50,162 bases of DNA, taken from Shuttleworthia sp045545575. GTDB lineage: Bacteria > Bacillota > Clostridia > Lachnospirales > Lachnospiraceae. Made by a program: the position numbers and the translations under genes. The DNA is taken from the NCBI GenBank assembly GCA_045545575.1, contig JAZQBE010000065.1:1-50162 (forward strand). The letters run 5' to 3'. Positions 16,331 through 25,236 of this stretch are shown here, in pieces; position 1 is the first letter of the stretch, and each line of letters begins with the position of its first letter. The notes under the pieces are model-generated. The model was not told the origin of the DNA. It saw nothing but the letters and a program-made list of their open reading frames with translations, and made no database searches.

Positions 16331-17518
16331 TTATACCAGTGCGGCGGTCTCCCGCGCGATGGCGAGCTCTTCGTTGGTGGGCACGACATAGCCTAAGACC
16401 TTCGAGCCGGCCGCCGTGATGCAGCGCTCTTCGCCGCGGACCTTGTTGGCTTCCGGATCCAGCTCGAAGCCGAGGAAACCGAGGTAGGAAGCGATTTCAC
16501 CGCGGATATAGGCGTCGTTCTCTCCCAGGCCGGCCGTGAAGCAGATCAGATCCACGCCGTTCATCGCGGCAGCATAGGCGCCGATGTACTTCGCGACGCG
16601 GTAAGCGAACATATCCTGGGCAAGCTTCGCGCGCTCGTTGCCCTCGTCCGCCGCCGCCTGCAGGTCGCGGAAATCGGAAGAAACGCCGGAAATGCCCTGC
16701 ACGCCGGATTTCTTGTTGAGGATCGTCATGACTTCCGCCAGGCTTAACCCTTCTTTATTCGCGATGAACTCCATCACGGAAGGATCGACGTCGCCGGAAC
16801 GGGTGCCCATGATCAGGCCTTCCAGCGGGGACAGACCCATGGAGGTATCCACGGATTTGCCGTTTAAGACCGCGCTGACGGAAGCGCCGTTGCCCAGGTG
16901 GCAGACGATGATCTTGCTGTTCGCGTAATCCAGACCGGCCAGCTCGGCGCCGCGGGCGGATACGAAGCTGTGGGAGGTTCCGTGGAAGCCGTAGCGGCGG
17001 ACCTTGTATTTCTCATAGTATTCATAAGGAACCGCATACATATAGGCCTTCGCGGGCATGGTCTGATGGAACGCGGTATCGAACACGCCGACCATGGGCG
17101 TATCGGGCATCAGGGCGCGGCAGGCATTGACGCCGATGATGTTGGCCGGGTTGTGCAGCGGAGCCAGATCGCTGACGCCTTCGACGGCCGCGATGACTTC
17201 GTCGTCAATGACGACGCTCTTCGTGAAGGCTTCGCCGCCGTGCACCAGACGATGGCCGACCGCGTCGATTTCGGAGAGGCTCTTTAACACGCCGGTCTTC
17301 TCGTTCAAGAGGGCGTCAAGCACCATCGAGACCGCCTCGGTATGGGTCGGCATCGGAGCTTCGGTGATTTCCTTCTCTCCGCCCGCCGGCTGATAGACCA
17401 GACGGCCGTCGATGCCGATGCGCTCGCAGAGGCCCTTCGCGAGAACGGCTTCGGTATCGGTATCGATCACCTGATACTTCAGGGATGAGCTGCCGCAGTT
17501 GATAACCAAGATTTTCAT
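16331..17518 (-). CDS. ackA: Acetate kinase
   Basis: Acetate kinase interconverts acetyl phosphate and acetate with ATP formation, central to fermentative energy metabolism. The 395 residues show the N-terminal VINCGSSSLKYQ (Asn7), HRLVHGGE, the catalytic-region FHGTSH, the phosphate loop CHLGNGASVSA, GLSPLEGLIMGTRSGD, and FTAGLGEND near the C-terminus. Full length and intact. The ATG at 17518 follows AAGGAGG. No pta gene is adjacent. It lies between the conserved rpmF cluster and the start of the glycan locus. Confidence 0.98.
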   Translation of the reverse strand: MKILVINCGSSSLKYQVIDTDTEAVLAKGLCERIGIDGRLVYQPAGGEKEITEAPMPTHTEAVSMVLDALLNEKTGVLKSLSEIDAVGHRLVHGGEAFTKSVVIDDEVIAAVEGVSDLAPLHNPANIIGVNACRALMPDTPMVGVFDTAFHQTMPAKAYMYAVPYEYYEKYKVRRYGFHGTSHSFVSARGAELAGLDYANSKIIVCHLGNGASVSAVLNGKSVDTSMGLSPLEGLIMGTRSGDVDPSVMEFIANKEGLSLAEVMTILNKKSGVQGISGVSSDFRDLQAAADEGNERAKLAQDMFAYRVAKYIGAYAAAMNGVDLICFTAGLGENDAYIRGEIASYLGFLGFELDPEANKVRGEERCITAAGSKVLGYVVPTNEELAIARETAALV

Positions 17519-17559
17519 GATGACATTCCTCCTTATGAATGAATCAGCATACTACAGGT

Positions 17560-17587
17560 ATCTTACACCTTTCCGGCCGGATTTGAA
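17560..17587 (-). promoter_or_regulatory. Candidate ackA promoter
   Basis: Minus-strand TTCAAA (17582-17587) and TAAGAT (17560-17565) with a 16-base spacer lie about 40 bases before the ackA ATG. The match is moderate. Confidence 0.4.
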
Positions 17588-17596
17588 ACGGGTTTT

Positions 17597-18907
17597 TTAC
17601 AAAAACGGCTTTCGAAGCACATACCAGAACACATTCAGCGCCCGGCGCATCTCCTGTCCGTTGGAGAGCCACTCGCTGACGATTTTTTCGTGAACGCCGT
17701 ACAGATAAGCGGCATTGAGGATCACCAGCCCGGCGCACAGCAGGAAAAAGGCCGTCAGAAGCAGCGCTTTCTTCCCCTTTGAAAGAATCGCCGCATACGA
17801 AAAGATCCAGGAGACGAACGCGCACATCGGAAGCGCGAGGAAACAGAACACGTCGATGAACGTGCGCTGCCCGTACACGCCGCCGAACCACCAGCACCAC
17901 CAGCACGCGCAGATGGCCAGCTCGCAGCCGACGGCCGCCAGCGTTCCCGCGGCGGCGTTCCGCAGGCTTCCGCGAAACAGAAGCACGGAGCCGAACACAC
18001 AAAGAATCAGCACCGGACAGAACAGAAGCAGCCCCTTTGCGGGCGAAAGCAGCACCTCCCAGACCTTCGGCGACGTCAGATAGGCAAAGGTCTCCCCTTC
18101 GTAGGAATACATGATCCAGCAGCCGGTTCCGAGCTTCCATTTCAGAAGCTGCAGGAAGACCATGGGCAGTCCGCCCGCGACGTTCATCGCCAGACGCGCC
18201 GGTGAAAATACGTGCTTCAGATGATTCCGAAATACGCCTTTTGCCCCGCCGAGGCCGTAGAGCAGGTAAAAAACGAGGAAGAAGGCGTTGACGTTGCGCA
18301 GCAGGATCAGAAGACCGCTCAGGACGCCGTAGATGAAATTCCGCGCCGGCGCCGCCGATTCGGGATCCTCGCACAGACGAAGGGTCTGCCCGAGCCAGAT
18401 GCAGCCCGCCGCATAAGTGAAAATATGGGAAAAGCCGGCGTAGCGGGTCGCGTACAGCGGCAGAAACGTTCCGGCCGACAGCAGCACACAGGTCAGCGCC
18501 GCGCTTCCCTTTGAAAACCGCGGATAAAGGATGCGGTAAAGCACGGACGTGCCGACGGCGAAATAAAAGATCCCGGAAAACCCGACGGCATAGTGATACA
18601 GACTGCTGTATCCGTCGGCCGCTTCCGGGCGGAACAGCAGCGTAAGCAAATGCGCCGCGGCAAAAAACGGCAGCTCCATCAAAGGGGTGCCGATGGGATA
18701 CTTGTTGACGAAGGACAGATCCCCGTCCAGAAACAGCGCGGGCAGATAGGAATAATACTCGTAGGGATCCACGATCACGATATAACGGGAAACGTTCGTG
18801 AGCTCATAGAAAAGCATGAGGCAGACACCGGCGGCCAGCAGGATGAAAAACAGCGCATGCGTTCGAAGATACGCCAGCAGGGATCTATTTTTTGTTTTGA
18901 CGTTCAA
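17597..18907 (-). CDS. Polytopic membrane protein, GT-C-like glycosyltransferase candidate
   Basis: The 436-residue protein has a signal-anchor-like first segment and roughly ten membrane segments. The first outer loop contains DPYEYYSYLPALFLDGDLSF followed by NKYPIGTP. This arrangement, acidic residues followed by a KYPxGTP motif before the next helix, is seen in many uncharacterised GT-C-type glycosyltransferases that use lipid-phosphate sugars. A Trp/Cys-rich segment (ICACWWCWWFGG) lies near residue 345. Start is a TTG at 18907 with TAGGAG seven bases upstream. The previous gene ends ten bases before it, so the two form an operon reading towards ackA. The family is inferred from topology and motifs only; substrate unknown. 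Confidence 0.6.
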   Translation of the reverse strand: MNVKTKNRSLLAYLRTHALFFILLAAGVCLMLFYELTNVSRYIVIVDPYEYYSYLPALFLDGDLSFVNKYPIGTPLMELPFFAAAHLLTLLFRPEAADGYSSLYHYAVGFSGIFYFAVGTSVLYRILYPRFSKGSAALTCVLLSAGTFLPLYATRYAGFSHIFTYAAGCIWLGQTLRLCEDPESAAPARNFIYGVLSGLLILLRNVNAFFLVFYLLYGLGGAKGVFRNHLKHVFSPARLAMNVAGGLPMVFLQLLKWKLGTGCWIMYSYEGETFAYLTSPKVWEVLLSPAKGLLLFCPVLILCVFGSVLLFRGSLRNAAAGTLAAVGCELAICACWWCWWFGGVYGQRTFIDVFCFLALPMCAFVSWIFSYAAILSKGKKALLLTAFFLLCAGLVILNAAYLYGVHEKIVSEWLSNGQEMRRALNVFWYVLRKPFL

Positions 18908-18917
18908 TGCTGGACTC

Positions 18918-19412
18918 CTATCTTCCGTTTACATACAGCTCACAGATGCGCCATCCGCTCTCCGGGGCGCCTTCACCGGCTTCGATCCGAAGCGATTCGG
19001 CTTCGGCCGGCTCCGAAAACGTGAAGGTTTCACCGTCCGCGGTTTCCGCCGAAACCGTCTGCCAGTCTCCGTCCGCCGTCAAAAACGCAAAGGCCGGATG
19101 CGGCGGAATCGTGCCCTCCATTGTAATACTTTGCACCTGTGTCGGCGCGGCAAAGAAAAGCTCGATGGCGCTGTCTTCGGCGATGTCGCGGTCATAGGTA
19201 TTCCAGAACGTCAGCCCGTCCCGGTCAAACATCAGCGCCTCTTCCCCGTCGGATACGTCGGCGTGCACGCGGACCAGACCGCTCTTTGCCGTGAAGTCAA
19301 AGCGGCCGAACAGGCAAAGCAGATAATATAGAAAGAATGCGGCGGTCAGCACGGCAAAAATCAGAAGCAGGATGCGGTCGCGTTTCGGGACTGCGGTTTT
19401 CGAAAAAGTCAA
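18918..19412 (-). CDS. Small membrane-anchored protein with discoidin-like outer domain
   Basis: I place the start at a TTG (19412) that has GGGAGGTG a few bases upstream; the frame stays open to 19472 but the earlier TTG and ATG codons lack a binding site. The product is about 164 residues: a basic N-terminus, one membrane segment at about 13-35, and a soluble domain of about 125 residues rich in strands. The ending SGWRICELYVNGR resembles the end of F5/8 type C (discoidin-like) sugar-binding domains, but the match is weak. It is cotranscribed with the GT-C-like gene that follows after ten bases. It could be an accessory or glycan-binding subunit for that enzyme. Function not assigned. Confidence 0.6.
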   Translation of the reverse strand: MTFSKTAVPKRDRILLLIFAVLTAAFFLYYLLCLFGRFDFTAKSGLVRVHADVSDGEEALMFDRDGLTFWNTYDRDIAEDSAIELFFAAPTQVQSITMEGTIPPHPAFAFLTADGDWQTVSAETADGETFTFSEPAEAESLRIEAGEGAPESGWRICELYVNGR

Positions 19413-19444
19413 CGGACACCTCCCGTCACAGGGGAACTCTGTCA

Positions 19445-19473
19445 TTGGAAAAACAGGGCAGATATAGTACAAT
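19445..19473 (+). promoter_or_regulatory. Plus-strand promoter for the 19581 operon
   Basis: TTGGAA (19445-19450) and TACAAT (19468-19473) are spaced by 17 bases. Predicted start near 19480, 100 bases before the ATG. It faces the minus-strand promoter at 19520-19548, and the two transcripts would overlap at their 5' ends. Confidence 0.6.
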
Positions 19474-19480
19474 CAGGTTT

Positions 19481-19507
19481 ACAGCCACGTTTACCGCCCG
19501 CGGCTGT
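19481..19507. repeat. Inverted repeat between face-to-face promoters
   Basis: Arms ACAGCC and GGCTGT, with an additional inner CG/CG pairing, flank the region between the two predicted start sites. It could be an operator or a 5' hairpin in both transcripts. Confidence 0.35.
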
Positions 19508-19519
19508 CGCTCTTACGTT

Positions 19520-19548
19520 ATTGTAAAGAGTTTCCATTTTTACGTCAA
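19520..19548 (-). promoter_or_regulatory. Minus-strand promoter for the 18918-17597 operon
   Basis: On the minus strand TTGACG (19543-19548) and TACAAT (19520-19525) are separated by exactly 17 bases. Predicted start near 19513, giving a leader of about 100 bases before the TTG start of the downstream gene. Confidence 0.7.
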
Positions 19549-19580
19549 ACCCCAATTGTTTCGATGAAAAGGACCGCCCC

Positions 19581-20843
19581 ATGAAAGATTCCCGCGGCAG
19601 ACAGCATTCGATCGCGTCTGTGATCCGTTCTCCGAAATCCTGGCCGCTTTTTACGGCCGCTTTGATGCTTCTTCTGTTTCTGCTGTATTACGACGGCATC
19701 GTCAATGCCATCGACAGTACGATGTTCGCCTTTTCCTATAAATACGGCTTTGTCTCCCGGGGACTTCTCGGCACCGTGCTGCGCGTGCTGAACCTCGTCT
19801 TCCCGGCGGAGCTTCTGACCTACGGCGGCGTCAAAGGCTTTTCCTTCGTCATGACCGTCCTCTACGCGCTTCTGCTGCTGGTCTTCTATGCCGTCGTGCG
19901 GAACGCGTCGGACAAAGCCCTCGCGTTTCCGCTGTTTGTCCTGTCGCTGTTTACAACGATCTTTATCCTGCCCATTTTCCTCGGCGAGGAAAACTTCGGC
20001 CGTCTCGACATCTACATGGCCATGGCAACGCTCCTTGGCGCGCTCTGCATCATCAAACAGCGCTTTGAATTCCTGGTTCCGGTCTTTGCCGGCATCGGGT
20101 GCATGGTTCACCAGGGCTACGTGTTCATGTTCGCGAACGTCCTTTTGGTTCTGCTGCTTTTCCGGTTCTTTACGTCCGAAGACCGCGCCGCGCAAAAAAA
20201 ATACGGCGTGCTGTTTCTGCTGACGTTCGCCGCCGTCTCCGTCCTGTTTCTGTGGTTCGAGCTGTTCTCCCACGGCACCGGTCCGGAAGCCTACGATGAG
20301 ATCGTATCCGTCGCCCGAACCTTAAGCGTCGACGGCAAAACCATCCACCAGGACGTCATCGACAAGGAAATCCTCGGCATCGACATTTCCGGCAACGAAA
20401 CCATTTACCGTCCGAAAAACGCACTGGAATTCATCGTCTTCTGCGTGTTTATGTGCCCCTACATCGCGCTGGGCGCGCACTTCTTTGCCGGACTGTTCCG
20501 AAAAGCCGCGAAGCCGAATCGGAAAATCGCCGTATTGCTTGCCGCCGCCGGCGCACTGACCATCGTCCCGGACATGCTTTTAAAGATTGATTTCGGCCGC
20601 TGGATGAATGCCGTCATTTTCTACTATGCCGTGACGGTCTTTTCTCTCTGTGCGTTAAAGGACGAAGATACGGCGCGGCAGCTGCAGGAAACGCTGTCGA
20701 TCTGCGCAAAACGCCGTCCGCTGTCCTGGCTGCTTCTGATTTATCCCTTTGCGTTTCAGCCGTTTCTGGCCATCTACATCAGTCCGCTGACGTCGGCCGT
20801 CTCTGACTGGCTGAACGCGCATCTGCTGCATCTGTGGGGCTGA
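19581..20843 (+). CDS. SRGL-family polytopic membrane protein, copy 1
   Basis: The 420-residue protein has about ten membrane segments. It is clearly related to two others in this window (25237-26556 and 31208-32422). Shared landmarks, with positions here, are YGFVSRGLLGT (55-65), EENFGRLD (136-143), HQGYVF (177-182), FELFSH (226-231), KEILGI (262-267), TIVP (327-330) and LKIDFGRW (334-341). Conserved charged residues at membrane borders suggest an enzyme or transporter rather than a structural protein. The central loop with Glu-rich and Asp-rich segments is probably outside. I do not recognise a named family; EpsG-like polymerases or GT-C enzymes are possible relatives. ATG at 19581 has AAAGGA upstream. 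It precedes the PTPS-related membrane protein by 26 bases. Confidence 0.75.
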   Translation: MKDSRGRQHSIASVIRSPKSWPLFTAALMLLLFLLYYDGIVNAIDSTMFAFSYKYGFVSRGLLGTVLRVLNLVFPAELLTYGGVKGFSFVMTVLYALLLLVFYAVVRNASDKALAFPLFVLSLFTTIFILPIFLGEENFGRLDIYMAMATLLGALCIIKQRFEFLVPVFAGIGCMVHQGYVFMFANVLLVLLLFRFFTSEDRAAQKKYGVLFLLTFAAVSVLFLWFELFSHGTGPEAYDEIVSVARTLSVDGKTIHQDVIDKEILGIDISGNETIYRPKNALEFIVFCVFMCPYIALGAHFFAGLFRKAAKPNRKIAVLLAAAGALTIVPDMLLKIDFGRWMNAVIFYYAVTVFSLCALKDEDTARQLQETLSICAKRRPLSWLLLIYPFAFQPFLAIYISPLTSAVSDWLNAHLLHLWG

Positions 20844-20869
20844 TTTTCGCCTGTTAGAGGATCGCTGCT

Positions 20870-22564
20870 ATGAAAACCCTTTCGAAAACCGACCAAACCC
20901 GCCTTACGACAGGCATTCTGCTGTTTCTGGCGGTGCTTCTGTCCTCGCTTCCGCTCCTGATCCCCGGCATTCAGGCCGACAGCGGCCAGGATACCCAGTT
21001 TCATCTGATGCGGATCGAAGGACTCGCCGCGGAACTGCTCGCCGGCCAGTTTCCCGTGCGGATGCAGTCCGCGTGGATGGACGGCTTCGGGTATCCCGTT
21101 TCCATCTACTATAACGATCTTCTGCTGTATGTTCCCGCCGTTCTGCGCCTCTTAGGCGTTCCCGTCACCGCCGCCTACAAGATCTACGTGATCGCGGTTT
21201 CCGCGCTGACCGCCCTGCTGGCCTATGTTTCCTTCCGCGCCGTCACAAAAGACGAAACGGCTTCCGCCCTCGGCGCCCTCGCCTATACGACCAACACCTA
21301 CCGTCTCCTCGACATTTACATCCGCGGCGCCGTCGGCGAATACAGCGCCATGGCCTTTTTCCCGCTGATTCTCTGGGGCGTATGGAACCTCTACACCGCC
21401 GGTCCGTCTTCCCGGGACAAAAAGGATCCCGGCGTGCTTCCGCTGATTCTCGGTTTAAGCGGCGTCATCGGCACCCATATGCTGTCCGCCGAAATGTCCG
21501 TGGTGGTCCTCGCCATCATCTGCGTTCTGCTTCTGCCGCTGACGCTGCGCAGGCAGACCCTTCTTCTGTGGATCAAAAGCGCCGCGGCGGTCGTGCTTCT
21601 GAACCTGTACTTTATCGTGCCCTTTCTGGATTACTACCGGAACGTCCGGGTCTGTATCAACGAGCGCATGGAGGTGCTCCAGCAGATTCAGGGAGAAGGC
21701 GCCTTTCTGACCCAGTATCTCGATTTCTTTGCCAATCCCTTCGGCACCCTGATCTCCCACGGCGGCGACATCATGTCCTTTACCCCGGGGCTGCTTCTGG
21801 TGCTTGTATTCTTCGTGGCGCTTCTGGTGCTCCTGATCCGCGGGAAGGATTTCCGCCTGCTGTTTCTGACCGGTGTAAGCGGCCTGATGTTCTGGATGTC
21901 CTGCCGGTACTTCCCCTGGAATCTCATCGAGCGCTTTGGCCTGCCCGGACGGATGCTTGCGTCCGTACAGTTCCCCTGGCGCTATCTGGCCATTGCCGGC
22001 GTGCTGCTGTCTTTGATGCTTTGCATCCTGTACTGCATGCTGAAGGAATACGAAACCGAAAAAAAGACAGCCTCCGCCGTATCCCTGGCAGGTGCTGCCG
22101 CTGTCGCGATCTGTGTGCTGACGGCCGCCGTCTTTACCGTCCAGTACGCCAGGACGGCCGAGCCGGTGCGCTTTGTGTCTTCGGAAGATGTGGACACCTG
22201 GTTCGTCGGATACTGGGAATATCTTCCGGCCGGAACGGACAAATTCCGGCTGCAGGACCGGCAGACCGGCCTGCCGACGGAAGGGCTTGAACTGGTCTCG
22301 CGAAACGGAACCCGCCTCGTCTATCAGGCAGAGGAAAGCGCCATCGGAAAGACCGCTTCCGTTCCGGTTCTGCTTTACAAAGGATATACGGTGGAAGGCG
22401 GATCGGATCTGCACGCGGATGCCGACGGCTGCATGACCTTCACCGTAACGGAGCCCGAAATCACCATTTCGTTCCGGGCGCCGCTGCTCTGGACGGCCGC
22501 GAATATCCTGACGGCCGCGGCCTGGGGGCTGCTGTTCATCCTGCGGATCCGTAAGAAGGCGTAG
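20870..22564 (+). CDS. PTPS-related GT-C-like membrane glycosyltransferase candidate
   Basis: The 564-residue protein has about 12 membrane segments. The outer loop after the first helix reads DSGQDTQFHLMRIEG (Asp41, His45, Arg48), then QFPVRMQ and GYPVSIYYNDLLLYVP. This matches the pattern of the 6-pyruvoyl-tetrahydropterin synthase-related membrane domain family (PF10131), despite its name a GT-C-like group close to YfhO. A soluble strand-rich segment at about 425-535 lies between the last two helices. The ATG has GAGGAT eight bases upstream. It ends three bases from the convergent gene on the other strand. Likely moves a sugar from a lipid-phosphate donor outside the membrane; acceptor unknown. 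Confidence 0.7.
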   Translation: MKTLSKTDQTRLTTGILLFLAVLLSSLPLLIPGIQADSGQDTQFHLMRIEGLAAELLAGQFPVRMQSAWMDGFGYPVSIYYNDLLLYVPAVLRLLGVPVTAAYKIYVIAVSALTALLAYVSFRAVTKDETASALGALAYTTNTYRLLDIYIRGAVGEYSAMAFFPLILWGVWNLYTAGPSSRDKKDPGVLPLILGLSGVIGTHMLSAEMSVVVLAIICVLLLPLTLRRQTLLLWIKSAAAVVLLNLYFIVPFLDYYRNVRVCINERMEVLQQIQGEGAFLTQYLDFFANPFGTLISHGGDIMSFTPGLLLVLVFFVALLVLLIRGKDFRLLFLTGVSGLMFWMSCRYFPWNLIERFGLPGRMLASVQFPWRYLAIAGVLLSLMLCILYCMLKEYETEKKTASAVSLAGAAAVAICVLTAAVFTVQYARTAEPVRFVSSEDVDTWFVGYWEYLPAGTDKFRLQDRQTGLPTEGLELVSRNGTRLVYQAEESAIGKTASVPVLLYKGYTVEGGSDLHADADGCMTFTVTEPEITISFRAPLLWTAANILTAAAWGLLFILRIRKKA

Positions 22565-22567
22565 CGC

Positions 22568-24421
22568 CTATTCGCTCTTCAGGCGCCGGCCGTATTCATC
22601 CTCCAGATACATTTCCGCAATCTGATCTTCATCCGATTCCACGGCAATCCGCACCGTACCGCCGGGCGCCAGCGCGCGCGGCAGCGCGATGCGTTCTTCG
22701 CCCGCATCCAAAACGAGCACCAGATCTTCGGCTTCATAGAGCGGACTGATCCAGCATCCGCCGGTGTTCTCGACGACGGCAAACCGCGCATCGCCGTCCG
22801 TTTCCAGGGAAAGCTTCACGGCGGCTTCCGCTTTATCCGCGTCGGCATGCCAGACAAAGACCGGCGTGTCATAGACGTTCTGCGCCATTTCCAGGACGCC
22901 GTCCCCCTGATGCAGCGCGCGCAGCAGCGGTCCGGCAAAGTCCGTCTCGCGCCAGAGATCGCCCATCACCAGATAACAGGTCTCCTGTCCCGTGATAAAG
23001 GAAAGGTCCTCCGTGTAGTCGTAGGGCTTCACATACAGATCGCTGGTTCCCTTATAAACCGGGGATCCGGTGGATTCCAGAACGTCGGCATAATGATTGT
23101 AATAATCAAAAATCGGCACCTGGGCGGAAAAGACGTAGATGCCGTCTTTCGTTTCGGCGTGTTCGGCCAGCCAGGCCACGGAGCCCTTCACCTCGTACCC
23201 GTCCCAGAAAACATGATCCCGGTTCGCGTAATAGCGGATACCGCCGTTTAGAGCCACGGCGCCGGCCATCACCACCGCCGCCATCGACGCGAGAAGCCGG
23301 CCGCTCTTTTTTGCTTCGAAAGACGCTTCTTGGGTCTGAATGGATTCAAAAAGCGCTTCCGCGCCGGCAAACAGCGCTAAAATGACATAGGGATACAGAA
23401 ACAGCCACATGCGCTTATTGACCGGGAACATCCCCAGGCCCGAAGCAAACAGTGCCACGGCGATGGAAAGGAACACGGCGCAAAGCTCGCGCTTCTTTCG
23501 GACGGCCGCGTAGATCAGCACCGCCGGCAAAAGCAGAAGCACGGCATATTCCAGACGGTAAAACGGATAAAACAGGGTGTCGACGCAGCGGATGATCTGA
23601 CGGATGTCCGCAAGGCTTCGCGGAATCAGCGGGAAATTCCAGTCCCGCCAGTAGAATTTCATGCGGTCGTCGGACGCGGTCGCGCGCAGCCAGAGGAAAT
23701 AATACAGGACAAAGCTTGCGCCCAGCGGCACGCAGACGGTCAGGCCCTTTTTCATCAGCCCCTTTTCGCGCGCGATCAGCCCGAACAGCGCCTCGGAAAG
23801 AATACATCCGCCGGCCGCAAAACAAACGGGGTTGCCGAACCAGACCAGCACCGCCCACACCAGCCCCAGCTGCCAGGCGGCAAGCCGTCCGCGGCGGTAC
23901 AGACTGTAGGTATAAAGCACGATCAACGCACAGAACGCCTCAAAAATGTAAGGCTTAAACATGATGGAATACTGCAGCAGCAGCGGCATGGAGGCGGCAA
24001 AGGCGACGCCCGCGAGTGTAAAATGAGAAGAAAAGACCTGCGACAGCAGAAGCCCCAGCAGGATCAGGATGCCCAGATACGCGGCCACAGACAGCAGGCG
24101 GAGCACCAGATCCGTATTGCCGAACACGATGGTGAGCAGTTTATTCAGATACAGCCAGCCGACGGGGGCGGACTGCACAAGGTCCAGGGGGGACGCGGCC
24201 AGGGAAAACAGGCTGCGCAGCGACAGCGACCGGGCCAGCGCCGCCTCATCCCACCAGAGTGAATGGCCGGCCAGCAGCATGCGAAAGGAGGTGACGACCC
24301 CGGCGGCAATCACCGCCAGGCAGAACAGACGGCACAGGAAAACCAGCGGCCCCAGGACCTTCCAATCCTGTTTCAGCCGGCTCTTCAGATGCGCAAGGTT
24401 GTGTTTTCCTGTTTCGGTCAT
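22568..24421 (-). CDS. Family 39-like (GT-C) membrane glycosyltransferase
   Basis: The 617-residue protein has about ten membrane helices followed by a soluble C-terminal part from about residue 390. The first outer loop contains LWWDEAALARS (Asp58, Glu59), the catalytic signature of PMT/ArnT-type enzymes, and QSAPVGWLYLNKLL follows as expected. These enzymes use polyprenyl-phosphate sugars on the outer membrane face. The C-terminal 220 residues look like two small strand-rich domains and contain DEYGRRLKSE at the end. The ATG overlaps the stop of the lipoprotein gene as ATGA. It is the last gene of a minus-strand operon of four and meets the plus-strand gene end to end. Confidence 0.8.
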   Translation of the reverse strand: MTETGKHNLAHLKSRLKQDWKVLGPLVFLCRLFCLAVIAAGVVTSFRMLLAGHSLWWDEAALARSLSLRSLFSLAASPLDLVQSAPVGWLYLNKLLTIVFGNTDLVLRLLSVAAYLGILILLGLLLSQVFSSHFTLAGVAFAASMPLLLQYSIMFKPYIFEAFCALIVLYTYSLYRRGRLAAWQLGLVWAVLVWFGNPVCFAAGGCILSEALFGLIAREKGLMKKGLTVCVPLGASFVLYYFLWLRATASDDRMKFYWRDWNFPLIPRSLADIRQIIRCVDTLFYPFYRLEYAVLLLLPAVLIYAAVRKKRELCAVFLSIAVALFASGLGMFPVNKRMWLFLYPYVILALFAGAEALFESIQTQEASFEAKKSGRLLASMAAVVMAGAVALNGGIRYYANRDHVFWDGYEVKGSVAWLAEHAETKDGIYVFSAQVPIFDYYNHYADVLESTGSPVYKGTSDLYVKPYDYTEDLSFITGQETCYLVMGDLWRETDFAGPLLRALHQGDGVLEMAQNVYDTPVFVWHADADKAEAAVKLSLETDGDARFAVVENTGGCWISPLYEAEDLVLVLDAGEERIALPRALAPGGTVRIAVESDEDQIAEMYLEDEYGRRLKSE

Positions 24422-25215
24422 TCTGCCGCCTCACTGCTGCCGTCGGCGATCATCTGCGCCACGGCGAAAATGGTTTCCAGTTCCCCACGCTCTTTTGCCG
24501 GATGCTCCAGCACATAATCGAGGGCCGCGGAAAACGCGTCATCCGATGCCGCGGCTTCCGTCATTTTTTTCAGCTGCGCGCTCTGCTCTGCGTCCCATTC
24601 GCCCGGAACAGGCAAAACAGTCCACAGGCTTGTCTGGGACGTCATGTTTTCGATCTCGGCCACGGCGCGGACATCCGCGACGGTACCGGCGGCGCGTCCG
24701 TTGCGCAGCGCTTCCCCGTAATCCGCGGAATAATCGGGTCCCGTAACACGGATCACGCTCCCCTCTTCCATTTCTGAAAGCTGCCATACGGCTTCTGCCA
24801 GACCGTCGTTGCCCGAAAACCAGGGCTGCCCGGCCTCGTCCCACAGCGTTCCGCCCCGGGAACAAAGCAGAATCAGAAGGAAATCCGGCGAACCGCCCTG
24901 CACGGCGCAAAGGGTGTATCCGGTGACGTGATAGACGGTTTCGGCCATCTCGCGAAACGTTTCCCAGTCCGTGCCTTTTGGAAGCTCCTGATACCCGGCC
25001 TGCCTCAGAATGTCCCAGCGGACATACCAGGCCGGCGTATCCGCCGGCTGCGTCGAACCGGCAATTCCTTCCGGCCAGTACAGCGAATAGGTCAATGTGC
25101 CGTCCGGCGCGATGTCCGAAAGATAGGCGTCGCGTTCCGAAGCGCCGCATCCCGCGAGAAGCAGGCCCAGCAGAAGCAAAACCGCGATGCCGTTGTGCGT
25201 CCGTTTATGATTCAT
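24418..25215 (-). CDS. Lipoprotein resembling a shortened sugar-binding protein
   Basis: A lipoprotein signal is clear: a basic start, a hydrophobic stretch, and lipobox LAGC with Cys23. The mature part (about 240 residues) resembles the middle and C-terminal parts of family 1 extracellular solute-binding proteins. WDILRQAGYQELPKGTDWE recalls the segment where such proteins carry a TWDEL motif. Later GTLWDEAGQPWFSGNDG and ALRNGRAAG match the usual G..fd..G.p.f and Gkaam elements. It lacks the first 100-150 residues of that fold and has no permease neighbours. It may act as a glycan-binding subunit for the GT39-like protein it overlaps. Distant homology is by eye only. Confidence 0.6.
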   Translation of the reverse strand: MNHKRTHNGIAVLLLLGLLLAGCGASERDAYLSDIAPDGTLTYSLYWPEGIAGSTQPADTPAWYVRWDILRQAGYQELPKGTDWETFREMAETVYHVTGYTLCAVQGGSPDFLLILLCSRGGTLWDEAGQPWFSGNDGLAEAVWQLSEMEEGSVIRVTGPDYSADYGEALRNGRAAGTVADVRAVAEIENMTSQTSLWTVLPVPGEWDAEQSAQLKKMTEAAASDDAFSAALDYVLEHPAKERGELETIFAVAQMIADGSSEAAE

Positions 25216-25236
25216 CGTTTCTCCTGTCGCAGTTTG

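Noticed and set aside
22558..22570. Small palindrome AGGCGTAGCGCCT at the meeting point of two converging genes
   Set aside because: Only five pairs with a three-base loop and no T-run; too weak to call a terminator.
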